Below are positions 36,653 to 45,247 of a stretch of 64,000 nucleotides of DNA, piece after piece. This DNA comes from Betaproteobacteria bacterium (GTDB lineage: Bacteria > Pseudomonadota > Gammaproteobacteria > Burkholderiales > SG8-39). The stretch is taken from NCBI GenBank assembly GCA_947482825.1, contig CANKMT010000001.1, positions 83,588 to 147,587 on the forward strand. The letters are read 5' to 3'. The notes below the pieces were generated by a model. The model was not told the origin of the DNA, searched no databases, and saw only the letters and a list, made by a program, of their open reading frames with translations. Every line of letters starts with the position of its first letter. Position 1 is the stretch's first letter. The position numbers and the translations under genes are program-made.

Positions 36653-37390
36653 ATGAACAGCGAAAGTTCTGCCAACATTCGGCGTAATCTCGCGGGCGAC
36701 ACGCTGCCCTCGCGCCTGCTCATCGTGGAAGACGACGGCAGCCTTGCGGCCGGCCTCGCGCGGGCGCTCGGCCTTGAAGGCCACTCGGTCGAGCACCTCG
36801 ACTCGGGCGAGAGGGCTCTCGCACGCGTGGCTGAAACGACCTTCGACCTGATCGTGCTCGACATCGGGCTGCCGGGCATCGATGGGTTCGAAGTGCTGCG
36901 CCGCTTACGGCTGGCCGGCCATGCGATGCCGGTCCTCGTGCTCACGGCGCGCGATGCAGTGGGCGACCGCGTGCACGGCCTGGACCTGGGCGCCGACGAC
37001 TACATGACCAAACCCTTCGCGCTGCCGGAACTCGCCGCGCGTGTGAGAGCGCTGATCCGCCGCGGCCAGGCCGACGCGGGCCCGCGCACTTCGCACGGGC
37101 CGCTGGAGCTCGACCGCGCCGGACGCCGCGCCTACCTCGCGGGCGCTCCGCTGGAACTGGCTGCCCGAGAATGGGCGGTGCTGCAGATCCTGCTCGAGAA
37201 AGTCGAGAAGGTGGTGAGCAAGGAATCGTTCATCGAATCGCTCACCAACTGGGAAGAAGACCTTTCGTCGAACGCGATCGAGGTCTACATTTCGCGCCTG
37301 CGCGCGAAGCTCGAGCCGTCCGGGATCCGGATCCGCACGGTGCGGGGCTTTGGCTATATGCTTGAGGAATTTCGCGAACGCGGCGCGTAG
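36653..37390 (+). CDS. OmpR-type response regulator (orphan)
   Basis: A 245-residue regulator. The receiver domain (about 20-135) has LLIVEDD, the phosphorylated D70 in VLDIGLPGIDGFE and TKPF, followed by a winged-helix DNA-binding domain ending IRIRTVRGFGYMLEEF. ATG 36653 has GGAAGGA upstream; an earlier ATG at 36626 lacks one. It is very similar to the regulator at 39420 but has no kinase beside it. It may share the kinase at 40094, or control the metal pump directly upstream. Confidence 0.9.
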   Translation: MNSESSANIRRNLAGDTLPSRLLIVEDDGSLAAGLARALGLEGHSVEHLDSGERALARVAETTFDLIVLDIGLPGIDGFEVLRRLRLAGHAMPVLVLTARDAVGDRVHGLDLGADDYMTKPFALPELAARVRALIRRGQADAGPRTSHGPLELDRAGRRAYLAGAPLELAAREWAVLQILLEKVEKVVSKESFIESLTNWEEDLSSNAIEVYISRLRAKLEPSGIRIRTVRGFGYMLEEFRERGA

Positions 37391-37417
37391 CGCCGCCAAT
37401 TCTCAGGCGTACCTCCC

Positions 37418-39358
37418 ATGAAAGAGTCTCGTTGGCGCGAGCATCGCTACGCGCTCCTGGCCGTTTTTGCCCTCGTTTTCTGCGCCGGTTCGCTCGCAAT
37501 GCGCTTAGTCTTCGTCAATTCCGGCGGCGACCACCAGGCGCTAGGCGCGGCCGACTTCTTGCAGGCGTTCGCGACCGGCCTGTACTTCGACCTCGCGTCT
37601 TTTACCTACGCGGCCGTGCCGGTCGTGCTTTACCTGCTGCTTGCGCCGGCGGCCCTGTTCCATGCGCGCTGGCATCGCGCGGCCTGGATGGTGTTCTCCT
37701 GGGCGCTGGTGTTCGGGATGCTGTTCCTGTTCGTGGCCGAGTGGTTCTTCTGGCAGGAATTCCGCACCCGGTTCAATTTCATCGCCGTCGACTACCTGCT
37801 CTATACGCGCGAAGTCATCGGCAACATCCGCGAATCGTACCCGGTAGGCAAGATCCTCCTTGCGCTGGCGGCGCTCGCCGCGTGGATCGTGTGGTTCCTG
37901 CGGGCGCGACTGCTGGCGCCGCTGCGCGCGCCCCGCGCGAAGGCGCAGCGTTTCCTCCACCGGCTTGCGTGGGCGGTGCCGCTCCTGGTTGCGCCGGTCC
38001 TCGCCTTCCTGTGGATCGACCGCACTCAACGCGACTTTTCCGCGAATCCCCTTTCCAACGAGCTCGCAGGCAGCGGGCTCTACGAGTTCTTCTCGGCCGC
38101 CTATCGCAACGAACTCGACTACGTGACCCACTACGCCAGCGGCGACCCGCTGAAAGTGCGCCAGTTCCTGCGCGCGCGGCTCGAGACGCCGCACGCAAAG
38201 CTCGCCAGCGGCAATCCCGGCGACCTTACGCGCACCGTGCGCTACCCGCGCGACGAGAAGCGCCTCAACGTGATCCTCGTGTCGGTGGAGAGTTTTTCGG
38301 CCGACTTCATGGCCAAGTTCGGCAATACCAAGGGCATCACTCCGCGCATGGACGCGCTTGCGGACAAGGGCCTCTTCTTCACCCAGCTTTACGCAACAGG
38401 AACCCGCACGGTACGCGGGCTCGAGGCGCTTGCGCTTGCCTACCCGCCCACGCCCGGCCAGTCGATCGTCAAGCGCCCGCACAACGAGGGCATGTTCACC
38501 ATCGGCGGGGTGTTCGCCTCCAAAGGCTACGACGTGCGTTACCTGTATGGCGGCTACGCGTATTTCGACAACATGCGCGAGTTCTTCGCCGGGAACGGCT
38601 ACCTGGTCGAGGACCGCACCGTGATCCCCAAGGAAAAGATCCACCACGAGAACATCTGGGGCGTGGCCGACGAAGACCTCTTCACCATGGCGCTGGAGCG
38701 CTCCGACGAGTCGCACGGCCGCGGCCGGCCGTTTTTCCATCACGTGATGACCACCTCCAATCACCGGCCGTTTACCTACCCGGAAGGGCGCATCGACATC
38801 CCCTCGAAGACCAACCGCGACGGCGCGGTCAAGTACACCGACTGGGCGATCGGCGACTTCCTGGACCGGGCCGCAAAGCACAAGTGGTTCGACGACACGA
38901 TCTTCGTGATCGTCGCCGACCACTGCGCCTCGAGCGCGGGAAAAAGCGACGTGCCGATCAACCGCTATCTGATCCCGATGGTCATCTTTGCGCCCAAGCA
39001 CGTGCAGCCGCGCAAGATCGAGCGCCTCATGAGCCAGGTGGACATCCCGCCGACGCTGCTCGGCCTGCTGAACTTCGCCTATACCAGCCAGTTCCTCGGC
39101 TACGACTTGTTCGACCTCGAGCCCGGGCGCGAGCGTGCCTTCGTGTCCACGTACCAGGAACTCGGCTACCTGCGCGGCGAGGAACTCGTGGTGCTGCGGC
39201 CGGGCCGCCGGGTGGATGTGGTGAGGCCGAACCCCCGCGACGGCTCGGCCACGCCCGCGAAACCCAACCCCGCGCTTACCGAAGAGGCGATTGCGTGGTA
39301 CCAGGCGGCCTCAGGGCTGTTCGGCGAGCACCGCACTGCGCGCCAGGCCGCACGATGA
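37418..39358 (+). CDS. LTA-synthase/phosphoethanolamine-transferase-like membrane sulfatase-fold protein
   Basis: A 646-residue protein with five N-terminal transmembrane helices (about 1-190) and a periplasmic alkaline-phosphatase/sulfatase domain. The domain has NVILVSVESFSADF, the nucleophile region ATGTRTVRGLE (Thr) and IFVIVADHCAS for the metal site. Such enzymes transfer phosphoglycerol or phosphoethanolamine to glycans or lipids of the envelope. It lies between two paralogous response-regulator genes and may be their target. Confidence 0.85.
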   Translation: MKESRWREHRYALLAVFALVFCAGSLAMRLVFVNSGGDHQALGAADFLQAFATGLYFDLASFTYAAVPVVLYLLLAPAALFHARWHRAAWMVFSWALVFGMLFLFVAEWFFWQEFRTRFNFIAVDYLLYTREVIGNIRESYPVGKILLALAALAAWIVWFLRARLLAPLRAPRAKAQRFLHRLAWAVPLLVAPVLAFLWIDRTQRDFSANPLSNELAGSGLYEFFSAAYRNELDYVTHYASGDPLKVRQFLRARLETPHAKLASGNPGDLTRTVRYPRDEKRLNVILVSVESFSADFMAKFGNTKGITPRMDALADKGLFFTQLYATGTRTVRGLEALALAYPPTPGQSIVKRPHNEGMFTIGGVFASKGYDVRYLYGGYAYFDNMREFFAGNGYLVEDRTVIPKEKIHHENIWGVADEDLFTMALERSDESHGRGRPFFHHVMTTSNHRPFTYPEGRIDIPSKTNRDGAVKYTDWAIGDFLDRAAKHKWFDDTIFVIVADHCASSAGKSDVPINRYLIPMVIFAPKHVQPRKIERLMSQVDIPPTLLGLLNFAYTSQFLGYDLFDLEPGRERAFVSTYQELGYLRGEELVVLRPGRRVDVVRPNPRDGSATPAKPNPALTEEAIAWYQAASGLFGEHRTARQAAR

Positions 39359-39419
39359 GCGCTCTGCCGGGGCTATCATTGCTTCCCGGCCCAACGCCTC
39401 CAACAAAAGCGATTCCCGA

Positions 39420-40094
39420 ATGCGCATCCTGATCGTCGAGGACGACATCTCGCTCGCCAGCGGCATTTCCCGCATCCTCGAGGCCGAGGGCTATGCGGTC
39501 GACCTGATGAAGACCGGCGAGCACGCCGCGATGGCCGCGCGCCAGGAGAGCTTCGACCTCGTGATCCTCGACATCGGGCTGCCGGGCATCGATGGGTTCG
39601 AGGTGCTCAGGCGCCTGCGCTCCGAGGGACGCGGGATGCCGGTGCTGCTCCTCACGGCGCGCGATGGGGTCGATGACCGCGTTCGCGGCCTCGACATGGG
39701 CGCCGACGACTACATGGCCAAGCCTTTCGCGATGCCCGAACTCGCGGCGCGGGTGCGGGCGCTGATCCGCCGCGGGCAGGCGCAATCCGGACCGCGGATC
39801 GTGCACGGGCCGCTCGTGCTCGACACCAGCGCACGCCGCGCGACGCTCAAGGGAGAGCCGCTGGAGCTGGCCGCGCGCGAATGGGCGGTGCTCGAAGTGC
39901 TGCTCGCGCGCGTCGAGAAGATCGTCAGCAAGGAAGCCATCATCCAGGCCATGTCGAATTGGGGCGAGGAACTGTCGCTAAACGCGATCGAGGTCTATGT
40001 GTCCCGCCTGCGCGGCAAGCTCGAGCCGGCCGGGGTGCGGATCCGCACGGTGCGCGGCTTTGGCTACATGCTCGAGGAATTCAAGGAAGGCTGA
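39420..40094 (+). CDS. OmpR-type response regulator (TctD-like)
   Basis: A 224-residue regulator with MRILIVEDD, D51 in ILDIGLPGIDGFE, KPF and a winged helix ending VRIRTVRGFGYMLEEF. Its stop overlaps the kinase start (TGATG), so the two form a pair. With the TctE-type kinase and Bug receptors nearby, control of carboxylate uptake is plausible, but no TctA/B gene is in reach. It is paralogous to the regulator at 36653. Confidence 0.92.
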   Translation: MRILIVEDDISLASGISRILEAEGYAVDLMKTGEHAAMAARQESFDLVILDIGLPGIDGFEVLRRLRSEGRGMPVLLLTARDGVDDRVRGLDMGADDYMAKPFAMPELAARVRALIRRGQAQSGPRIVHGPLVLDTSARRATLKGEPLELAAREWAVLEVLLARVEKIVSKEAIIQAMSNWGEELSLNAIEVYVSRLRGKLEPAGVRIRTVRGFGYMLEEFKEG

Positions 40095-41479
40095 TGGCCG
40101 CAAGCCTGCGCGTTACGCTGCTGCGGCTGCTGATCCCGCCGGTGGCGCTGATCCTCGCGGTCGGCTCGGTGGGGGCGTACTACCTCTCGATCGACCCGGC
40201 GGCGGACGCCTACGACCAGTCGCTGGTCAACACCGCGATCGCCCTGTCCGAGCGCATCAAGCTCCAGGAAGGCCAGCTGGTGTTCGACCTGCCGAGTGCC
40301 GCCGAGGCGGTCGTGCGCACCGACAAGTACGACAAGGTCTATTTCGTGGTGCGCGATTCACGCGGCCAGGTGATCGCCGGGGACCAGGACATCCCGCAGC
40401 CGCCGCCGGGCCTGCGCGCCGACGATGGTGTCATCGCGTACGACGCCCAGGCTCGCGACCGGCGCCTCAGGGCCGTGGCGCTCCTGGCGCCCTGCGGCGC
40501 GGGGACATGCACCGTCACGGTGGCCGAGACCACGATCAAGCGCGACCGCCTTGCGCGCGACATCCTGATCGGCAGCGTGCTTCCGCAGGGGATGCTCGCG
40601 GTGCTCACGCTGGCGCTCGTCTGGTTCGGCGTCACCCGCGGCCTTGCGCCGCTCGCGCGGCTTTCGGGCGAGATCCGCCAGCGCTCGCCGCGTGACTTGC
40701 GCGCGATCGACGAAAGCGGCGCGCCCGCAGAGGCCCAGCCTTTGCTCTCGGCGCTCAACAAGCTGTTCGGGCAGGTGGACGAATCCAACCGCAACCAGCA
40801 GCGGTTCCTCGCCAACGCGGCGCACCAGTTGCGCACGCCGCTGGCCGGCTTGCAGGCGCACACCGAGCTTGCGATGGCCCAGCCGGTCCCGGAGGCCTGC
40901 CGCGCGGAGCTCGAGTACGTGCACAGCGCGACAATCCGCACGGCACGCCTGGCCAACCAACTGCTCGCGCTCGCGCGCGCCGAGCCCGGCGGCAACCGGC
41001 CGGCCGATTTCGCGCTGGTCGACCTGCGTCAGTTGGTCGAGGAAATCGCCGACGAGTGGGTGCACCGCTCGATGGACAAGGACGTCGACCTGGGTTTCGA
41101 CCTCAAGCCGGCGAGCGTGCCGGGCGATGCTTTCCTCCTGCGTGAAGTGCTGGCGAACCTGATCGGCAACTCGCTCGAGTACACGCCCTCGGCAGGGCAC
41201 GTCACCGTGAAGACCGGGCAGTCGCCCGAGGGCGCGTTCCTCGAAGTCGAGGACGACGGCCCGGGCATCCCCGCCGCCGAGCGCGACCGCGTCCTCGAAC
41301 GCTTCTACCGGATGCCGGGCACCTCCGGCACCGGCAGCGGGCTGGGCCTGGCCATCGTGCGCGAAATCGCCTTGGCGCACGGCGCGCGGGTCGAGATGGG
41401 CGAAGGTCACGCCGGGCACGGTTGCAGCGTGCGCTTGATATTTTCTTCGCACGCCCCAATATCAAGCAAGTCGGCTTGA
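40094..41479 (+). CDS. Sensor histidine kinase with 2CSK_N domain (TctE-like)
   Basis: A 461-residue kinase. Helix 1 (about 12-31) and helix 2 (about 160-180) flank a periplasmic 2CSK_N-type sensor with the typical DQSLVNTAIALSERI segment. Next come HAMP-like residues, the phospho-acceptor H244 in NAAHQLRTPLAG, then N-box LIGNSLEY and G-boxes DDGPGI and GSGLGLAI. The start overlaps the regulator stop. TctE kinases sense tricarboxylates, but the ligand here is unknown. Confidence 0.92.
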   Translation: MAASLRVTLLRLLIPPVALILAVGSVGAYYLSIDPAADAYDQSLVNTAIALSERIKLQEGQLVFDLPSAAEAVVRTDKYDKVYFVVRDSRGQVIAGDQDIPQPPPGLRADDGVIAYDAQARDRRLRAVALLAPCGAGTCTVTVAETTIKRDRLARDILIGSVLPQGMLAVLTLALVWFGVTRGLAPLARLSGEIRQRSPRDLRAIDESGAPAEAQPLLSALNKLFGQVDESNRNQQRFLANAAHQLRTPLAGLQAHTELAMAQPVPEACRAELEYVHSATIRTARLANQLLALARAEPGGNRPADFALVDLRQLVEEIADEWVHRSMDKDVDLGFDLKPASVPGDAFLLREVLANLIGNSLEYTPSAGHVTVKTGQSPEGAFLEVEDDGPGIPAAERDRVLERFYRMPGTSGTGSGLGLAIVREIALAHGARVEMGEGHAGHGCSVRLIFSSHAPISSKSA

Positions 41480-41529
41480 CCGTCCGAGGGTGCTCCTCTA
41501 CCCTCGACCGGGCAGCCAAGGAGAACGGC

Positions 41530-42558
41530 ATGGATAGCGTAGACATCGAAGTCCTCAGGAGCGCGCAGGCGTGGATGGCCGAAGGCCACCACGTAACGCT
41601 CGCCACCGTAGTAAAAACGTGGGGCTCGGCGCCGCGCCCGGTGGGCGCCCTGCTCGTGATCCGTGACGACGGGCTCGTTTCCGGCTCGGTGTCAGGCGGC
41701 TGCGTGGAGGACGACCTGATCGAAAAGGTCAAGGCACAAGGTCTGGCCAGGGATAAGCCCGCGATTTCCACCTACGGCGTCACCAACGAGGAAGCCACGC
41801 GCTGGGGCCTGCCCTGCGGCGGCACGCTGCAACTCGTGCTCGAGCCGTTGAATGAGGCGAGCGGCGTCTCCGAACTGCTCGAGACCATCGGCAAGCAGCA
41901 GTTGGTCTCGCGGCGGCTGGAGGTCGAAACCGGCAAGGTCACGCTCACCGCCGGCAAGTGGTCCGACCTGCTCGAGTTCGACGGCAAGGTGCTCGCCACC
42001 GTGCACGGCCCGCGCTGGCGGCTGGTTCTCATCGGCGCCGCGCAGCTTTCGCGGTACCTCGCCGAGATGGCGCGCATGCTCGACTATCAGGTCATCGTGA
42101 TCGACCCGCGCGAGGAGTACTACACCTCGTGGGACATGCCGGGGCTCGACGTCAACCGCGGCATGCCGGATGACGTGATCGCCGCGCTGAACATGGACGG
42201 TCACAGCGCAGTGGTGGCGCTCACGCACGACCCCAAGCTCGACGACCTCGCGCTCATGGAAGCGCTCAAGTCCGCCGCGTTCTACGTCGGCGCGATTGGC
42301 TCGAAGAAGAACAACGACGCGCGGCGCACCCGGCTGAAGGAATTCGACTTGTCCGAGGGCGAGATCGCCCGGCTGCACGGGCCGGTCGGGCTGTACCTCG
42401 GTTCCAAGACACCGCCCGAGATCGCGCTTGCGATCATGGCCGAGATGACGGCCGTGCGCTACGGCGTGCCGAGCGTGGACTGGGCGGCCAAGGCGCAGTC
42501 GCGGTTCGACCCGTCGGCCTGCGAAGTCGCACCCGCCACGACGCAGCCTGCCGCTTGA
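41530..42558 (+). CDS. XdhC/CoxF-family molybdenum hydroxylase maturation factor
   Basis: A 342-residue protein. The N-terminal XdhC/CoxI domain has GSVSGGCVEDDL and the TCGLPCGG-like segment RWGLPCGGT. The C-terminal Rossmann domain has RLVLIGAAQLSRYLAEMA and YVGAIGSKKN. These proteins bind molybdenum cofactor and help sulfurate it before insertion in enzymes such as the CoxL-like protein of this window. ATG 41530 has AAGGAG upstream. It overlaps the next gene by 4 bases. Confidence 0.93.
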   Translation: MDSVDIEVLRSAQAWMAEGHHVTLATVVKTWGSAPRPVGALLVIRDDGLVSGSVSGGCVEDDLIEKVKAQGLARDKPAISTYGVTNEEATRWGLPCGGTLQLVLEPLNEASGVSELLETIGKQQLVSRRLEVETGKVTLTAGKWSDLLEFDGKVLATVHGPRWRLVLIGAAQLSRYLAEMARMLDYQVIVIDPREEYYTSWDMPGLDVNRGMPDDVIAALNMDGHSAVVALTHDPKLDDLALMEALKSAAFYVGAIGSKKNNDARRTRLKEFDLSEGEIARLHGPVGLYLGSKTPPEIALAIMAEMTAVRYGVPSVDWAAKAQSRFDPSACEVAPATTQPAA

Positions 42559-43136
42559 CCCGCGTCACGGGGATCCTGCTCGCCGCAGGGTCGGGAAGCC
42601 GCTTCGGCTCCAACAAGTTGCTGCACCCGCTGCTCACCAACTTGCCGATAGCGGTCACCGCGGCGCGCAACCTCAAGGCCGTCGTGCCGCATTCGATCGC
42701 GGTCGTGCGCCCGAGTGCGGACGAACTGTCCGCATTGCTGGCCGCCGAAGGGCTGGAAATCGTGGTCTGTGCGAATGCCGAAGAGGGCATGGGCGCAAGC
42801 CTCGCGTGCGCCGCCGCCGCCGTTGAGGGAGGGGGCGCTTTCATGATCGCCCTGGCCGACATGCCTTTCATCCGCTCCAGCACGCTGGAAGCCGTGCGCG
42901 ACAGCCTCATGGCCGGAACGCAACTGGTCGCGCCGTACTTTCGAACCCGCCGCGGACACCCGGTCGGCATCGGCGAGCGGTATCGCGACGAGTTGCTCGG
43001 CACAACCGGGGACGAGGGCGCGCGCAAGCTCCTCGAAAGCCACGCGGCGGATCTGGTTAAAATCCCCGTCGGCGACCCGGGCGTGGTGCGCGACATCGAC
43101 AAGCCTGCGGACCTGGCGCCGCCGCTGTACATCTAG
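42555..43136 (+). CDS. MocA-like nucleotidyltransferase (molybdenum cofactor cytidylyltransferase)
   Basis: A 193-residue NTP transferase with GILLAAGSGSRFGSNKLLHP (nucleotide loop and Lys) and FMIALADMPFI (metal Asp). It starts at TTG 42555, overlapping the XdhC stop, and is coupled to it. MocA adds CMP to molybdopterin to make the MCD cofactor used by CoxL-type enzymes. The pairing with XdhC supports that role over MobA-type GMP transfer. Confidence 0.88.
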   Translation: MTRVTGILLAAGSGSRFGSNKLLHPLLTNLPIAVTAARNLKAVVPHSIAVVRPSADELSALLAAEGLEIVVCANAEEGMGASLACAAAAVEGGGAFMIALADMPFIRSSTLEAVRDSLMAGTQLVAPYFRTRRGHPVGIGERYRDELLGTTGDEGARKLLESHAADLVKIPVGDPGVVRDIDKPADLAPPLYI

Positions 43137-43151
43137 GGAAGGGGAACAGCG

Positions 43152-43691
43152 ATGAAATTCCTGCTTCGCATCAGCGGATGGATCGATGCAGTCAACGCGC
43201 GCCTCGGCCTCGTGGCCAGCTGGCTCGTGCTCCTGAGTTGCCTGATCAGCGCGGGCAACGCGTTCAGCCGCTACACCATCAACCTCAGCTCGAACGCCTG
43301 GCTTGAAATTCAGTGGTACATGTTCGGCGCAATGTTCATGCTTGGCGCGTCCTACACCTTGAAGCGCAACGAGCACGTGCGCGTGGACATTTTCTACTCC
43401 GGCATGTCGACCCGCACGCAGGTCTGGGTCGACCTGCTCGGCGGCATCTTCTTCCTGCTGCCGGCGATGACGATCATCGGCTGGCTGTCCTGGCCGGTGT
43501 TCTACAACTCATGGGCGGGCAACGAGATGTCGAGCAATGCCGGGGGCCTGGTGCGCTGGCCGATCAAGATCTTCCTGCCCCTTGGGTTCTGGCTGCTCTC
43601 GCTGCAGGGCTTCTCCGAGGTGGTCAAGCGCCTGGCCATGCTCACCGGGCATCTCCCGACCGATGTCCACTACGAAAGGCCGATGCAATGA
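43152..43691 (+). CDS. dctQ: TRAP transporter small permease (DctQ-like)
   Basis: A 179-residue membrane protein with four helices. The motif NAWLEIQWYMFGAMFMLGASYTL in the second helix and hairpin is the DctQ signature, and KRNEHVRVDIFY follows. GGAAGGGGAAC precedes the ATG. It overlaps the large permease gene by 4 bases. No DctP periplasmic receptor gene is in the window. Confidence 0.93.
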   Translation: MKFLLRISGWIDAVNARLGLVASWLVLLSCLISAGNAFSRYTINLSSNAWLEIQWYMFGAMFMLGASYTLKRNEHVRVDIFYSGMSTRTQVWVDLLGGIFFLLPAMTIIGWLSWPVFYNSWAGNEMSSNAGGLVRWPIKIFLPLGFWLLSLQGFSEVVKRLAMLTGHLPTDVHYERPMQ

Positions 43692-45154
43692 CGCCGATGA
43701 TCCCGCTGGAGTGGATGCCCCAGCTGATGTTCGGCGGCCTGATCGTCTTCATGCTGATCGGCTACCCGGTGGCGTTCTCGCTTGCGGCGGTCGGCTTGTT
43801 CTTCGGGTTCATCGCGATCGACCACGGCTATTTCGCGTTCTCGCTGATGCAGGCGATGCCGGAAAGGGTGTTCGGCATCATGTCGAACGACCTCCTGCTG
43901 TCGATTCCGTTCTTCACGTTCATGGGCGCGGTCCTCGAGCGTTGCGGCCTCGCGGAGGACATGCTCGAGAGCATGGGCCAGTTGTTCGGCCCGGTGCGCG
44001 GCGGCCTGGCCTACGCGGTGATCATCGTGGGCGCGATCCTCGGCGCGATCACCGGGACGGTCGCCGCGTCGGTAATCGCGATGGGCGTGATCTCGCTGCC
44101 GATCATGATGCGCTACGGCTACGACATGCGGCTTTCCACCGGCGTGATCGCGGCGTCGGGCACCATCACGCAGCTGATCCCGCCTTCGCTCGTGCTGGTC
44201 GTGCTCGCCGACGTGCTCGGCAAGTCGGTCGGCGACATGTACGCCGGCGCGATCGGCCCCTCGATCGTCCAGGTGCTGCTGTTCTGCGCCTACATCCTCG
44301 TGCTCAGCATCGTGCGCCCCACGGCCATGCCCGCGCTGCCGCGCGACGCGCGCACCATGACCGGCTGGCAGCTCGTCTCCAAATGCCTGTGGGGCATGAT
44401 CCCGTCGGTTGTGCTGATCTTCCTCGTGCTCGGCACCATCCTGATGGGCCTGGCCACGCCGACCGAGGGCGGCGCGATGGGCGCGGTGGGCGCGATCGTG
44501 CTCGCCGCCATGCACCGGCGCCTCACCTGGAATCTCATCTGGCAGGGCATGGAATCGACCATGCGCATCAGCTCGATGGTGATCTTCATCCTGGTCGGCT
44601 CGAGCGTGTTCACGCTGGTGTTCCGCGGCGTGAACGGCGACACCTGGATCGAGCACATGCTCCTCGACCTGCCCGGTGGGGCGGTGGGGTTCCTGATCTT
44701 CGTCAACGTGTTCGTGTTCGTGCTCGCGTTCTTCCTCGATTTCTTCGAGATCGCCTTCATCATCATCCCGCTGCTTGCGCCGGTGGCGGCCAAGCTGGGG
44801 ATCGACCTCATCTGGTTCGGCGTGCTGCTCGGCGCCAACATGCAGACCTCCTTCATGCACCCGCCGTTCGGCTTCGCGCTGTTTTACCTGCGCGGCATTG
44901 CACCCAAGGAGGTGAAGAGCTCCGACATCTACTGGGGCGCGATCCCCTGGGTCGGGTTGCAGCTGATTCTCGTGGCGATCATCATCGTCTGGCCCGGCCT
45001 GGTCACCGGTTTCCTCGACAAGGACGCCCCGGCGGGCGCGAACCAGCAGATCGAGATCCGCGACGACGACGGTGTTCGCGAGAACGAGGCGCCGCTGCTG
45101 GGCGGCGAGGCGGCGAAGCCGGAGCCTGAACTGCCCCGGGTGCAGCCGAAGTAG
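43688..45154 (+). CDS. dctM: TRAP transporter large permease (DctM-like)
   Basis: A 488-residue inner-membrane protein with about twelve helices. Typical DctM stretches are LLLSIPFFTFMGAVLERCGLA, ASGTITQLIPPSLVLVVLAD and LDFFEIAFIIIPLLAPVA. It carries the Na+-driven solute step with DctQ. The last about 55 residues form a charged cytoplasmic tail that is longer than usual. The substrate receptor must be encoded elsewhere; the Bug receptor at 46190 is of another family. Confidence 0.94.
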   Translation: MTPMIPLEWMPQLMFGGLIVFMLIGYPVAFSLAAVGLFFGFIAIDHGYFAFSLMQAMPERVFGIMSNDLLLSIPFFTFMGAVLERCGLAEDMLESMGQLFGPVRGGLAYAVIIVGAILGAITGTVAASVIAMGVISLPIMMRYGYDMRLSTGVIAASGTITQLIPPSLVLVVLADVLGKSVGDMYAGAIGPSIVQVLLFCAYILVLSIVRPTAMPALPRDARTMTGWQLVSKCLWGMIPSVVLIFLVLGTILMGLATPTEGGAMGAVGAIVLAAMHRRLTWNLIWQGMESTMRISSMVIFILVGSSVFTLVFRGVNGDTWIEHMLLDLPGGAVGFLIFVNVFVFVLAFFLDFFEIAFIIIPLLAPVAAKLGIDLIWFGVLLGANMQTSFMHPPFGFALFYLRGIAPKEVKSSDIYWGAIPWVGLQLILVAIIIVWPGLVTGFLDKDAPAGANQQIEIRDDDGVRENEAPLLGGEAAKPEPELPRVQPK

Positions 45155-45158
45155 CCCA

Positions 45159-45240
45159 TATTCTGAACAATTAAGTTTGGAGAAGGGCGCCGTTATTGAC
45201 TCCCAAGGCAGTTCGTATATCAGAAAAATAATAAATCCGG
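45159..45240. repeat. Dispersed intergenic repeat, copy 1
   Basis: About 80 bases in the dctM/amidohydrolase gap resemble 54113-54195. They share TATTCT near the start and the core CAAGGCAGTTC, then T-A-T-A, A-runs and AATAA. Both copies are AT-rich against GC-rich surroundings and have the same orientation. No gene is seen in either. Confidence 0.5.
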
Positions 45241-45247
45241 GCGCCGG

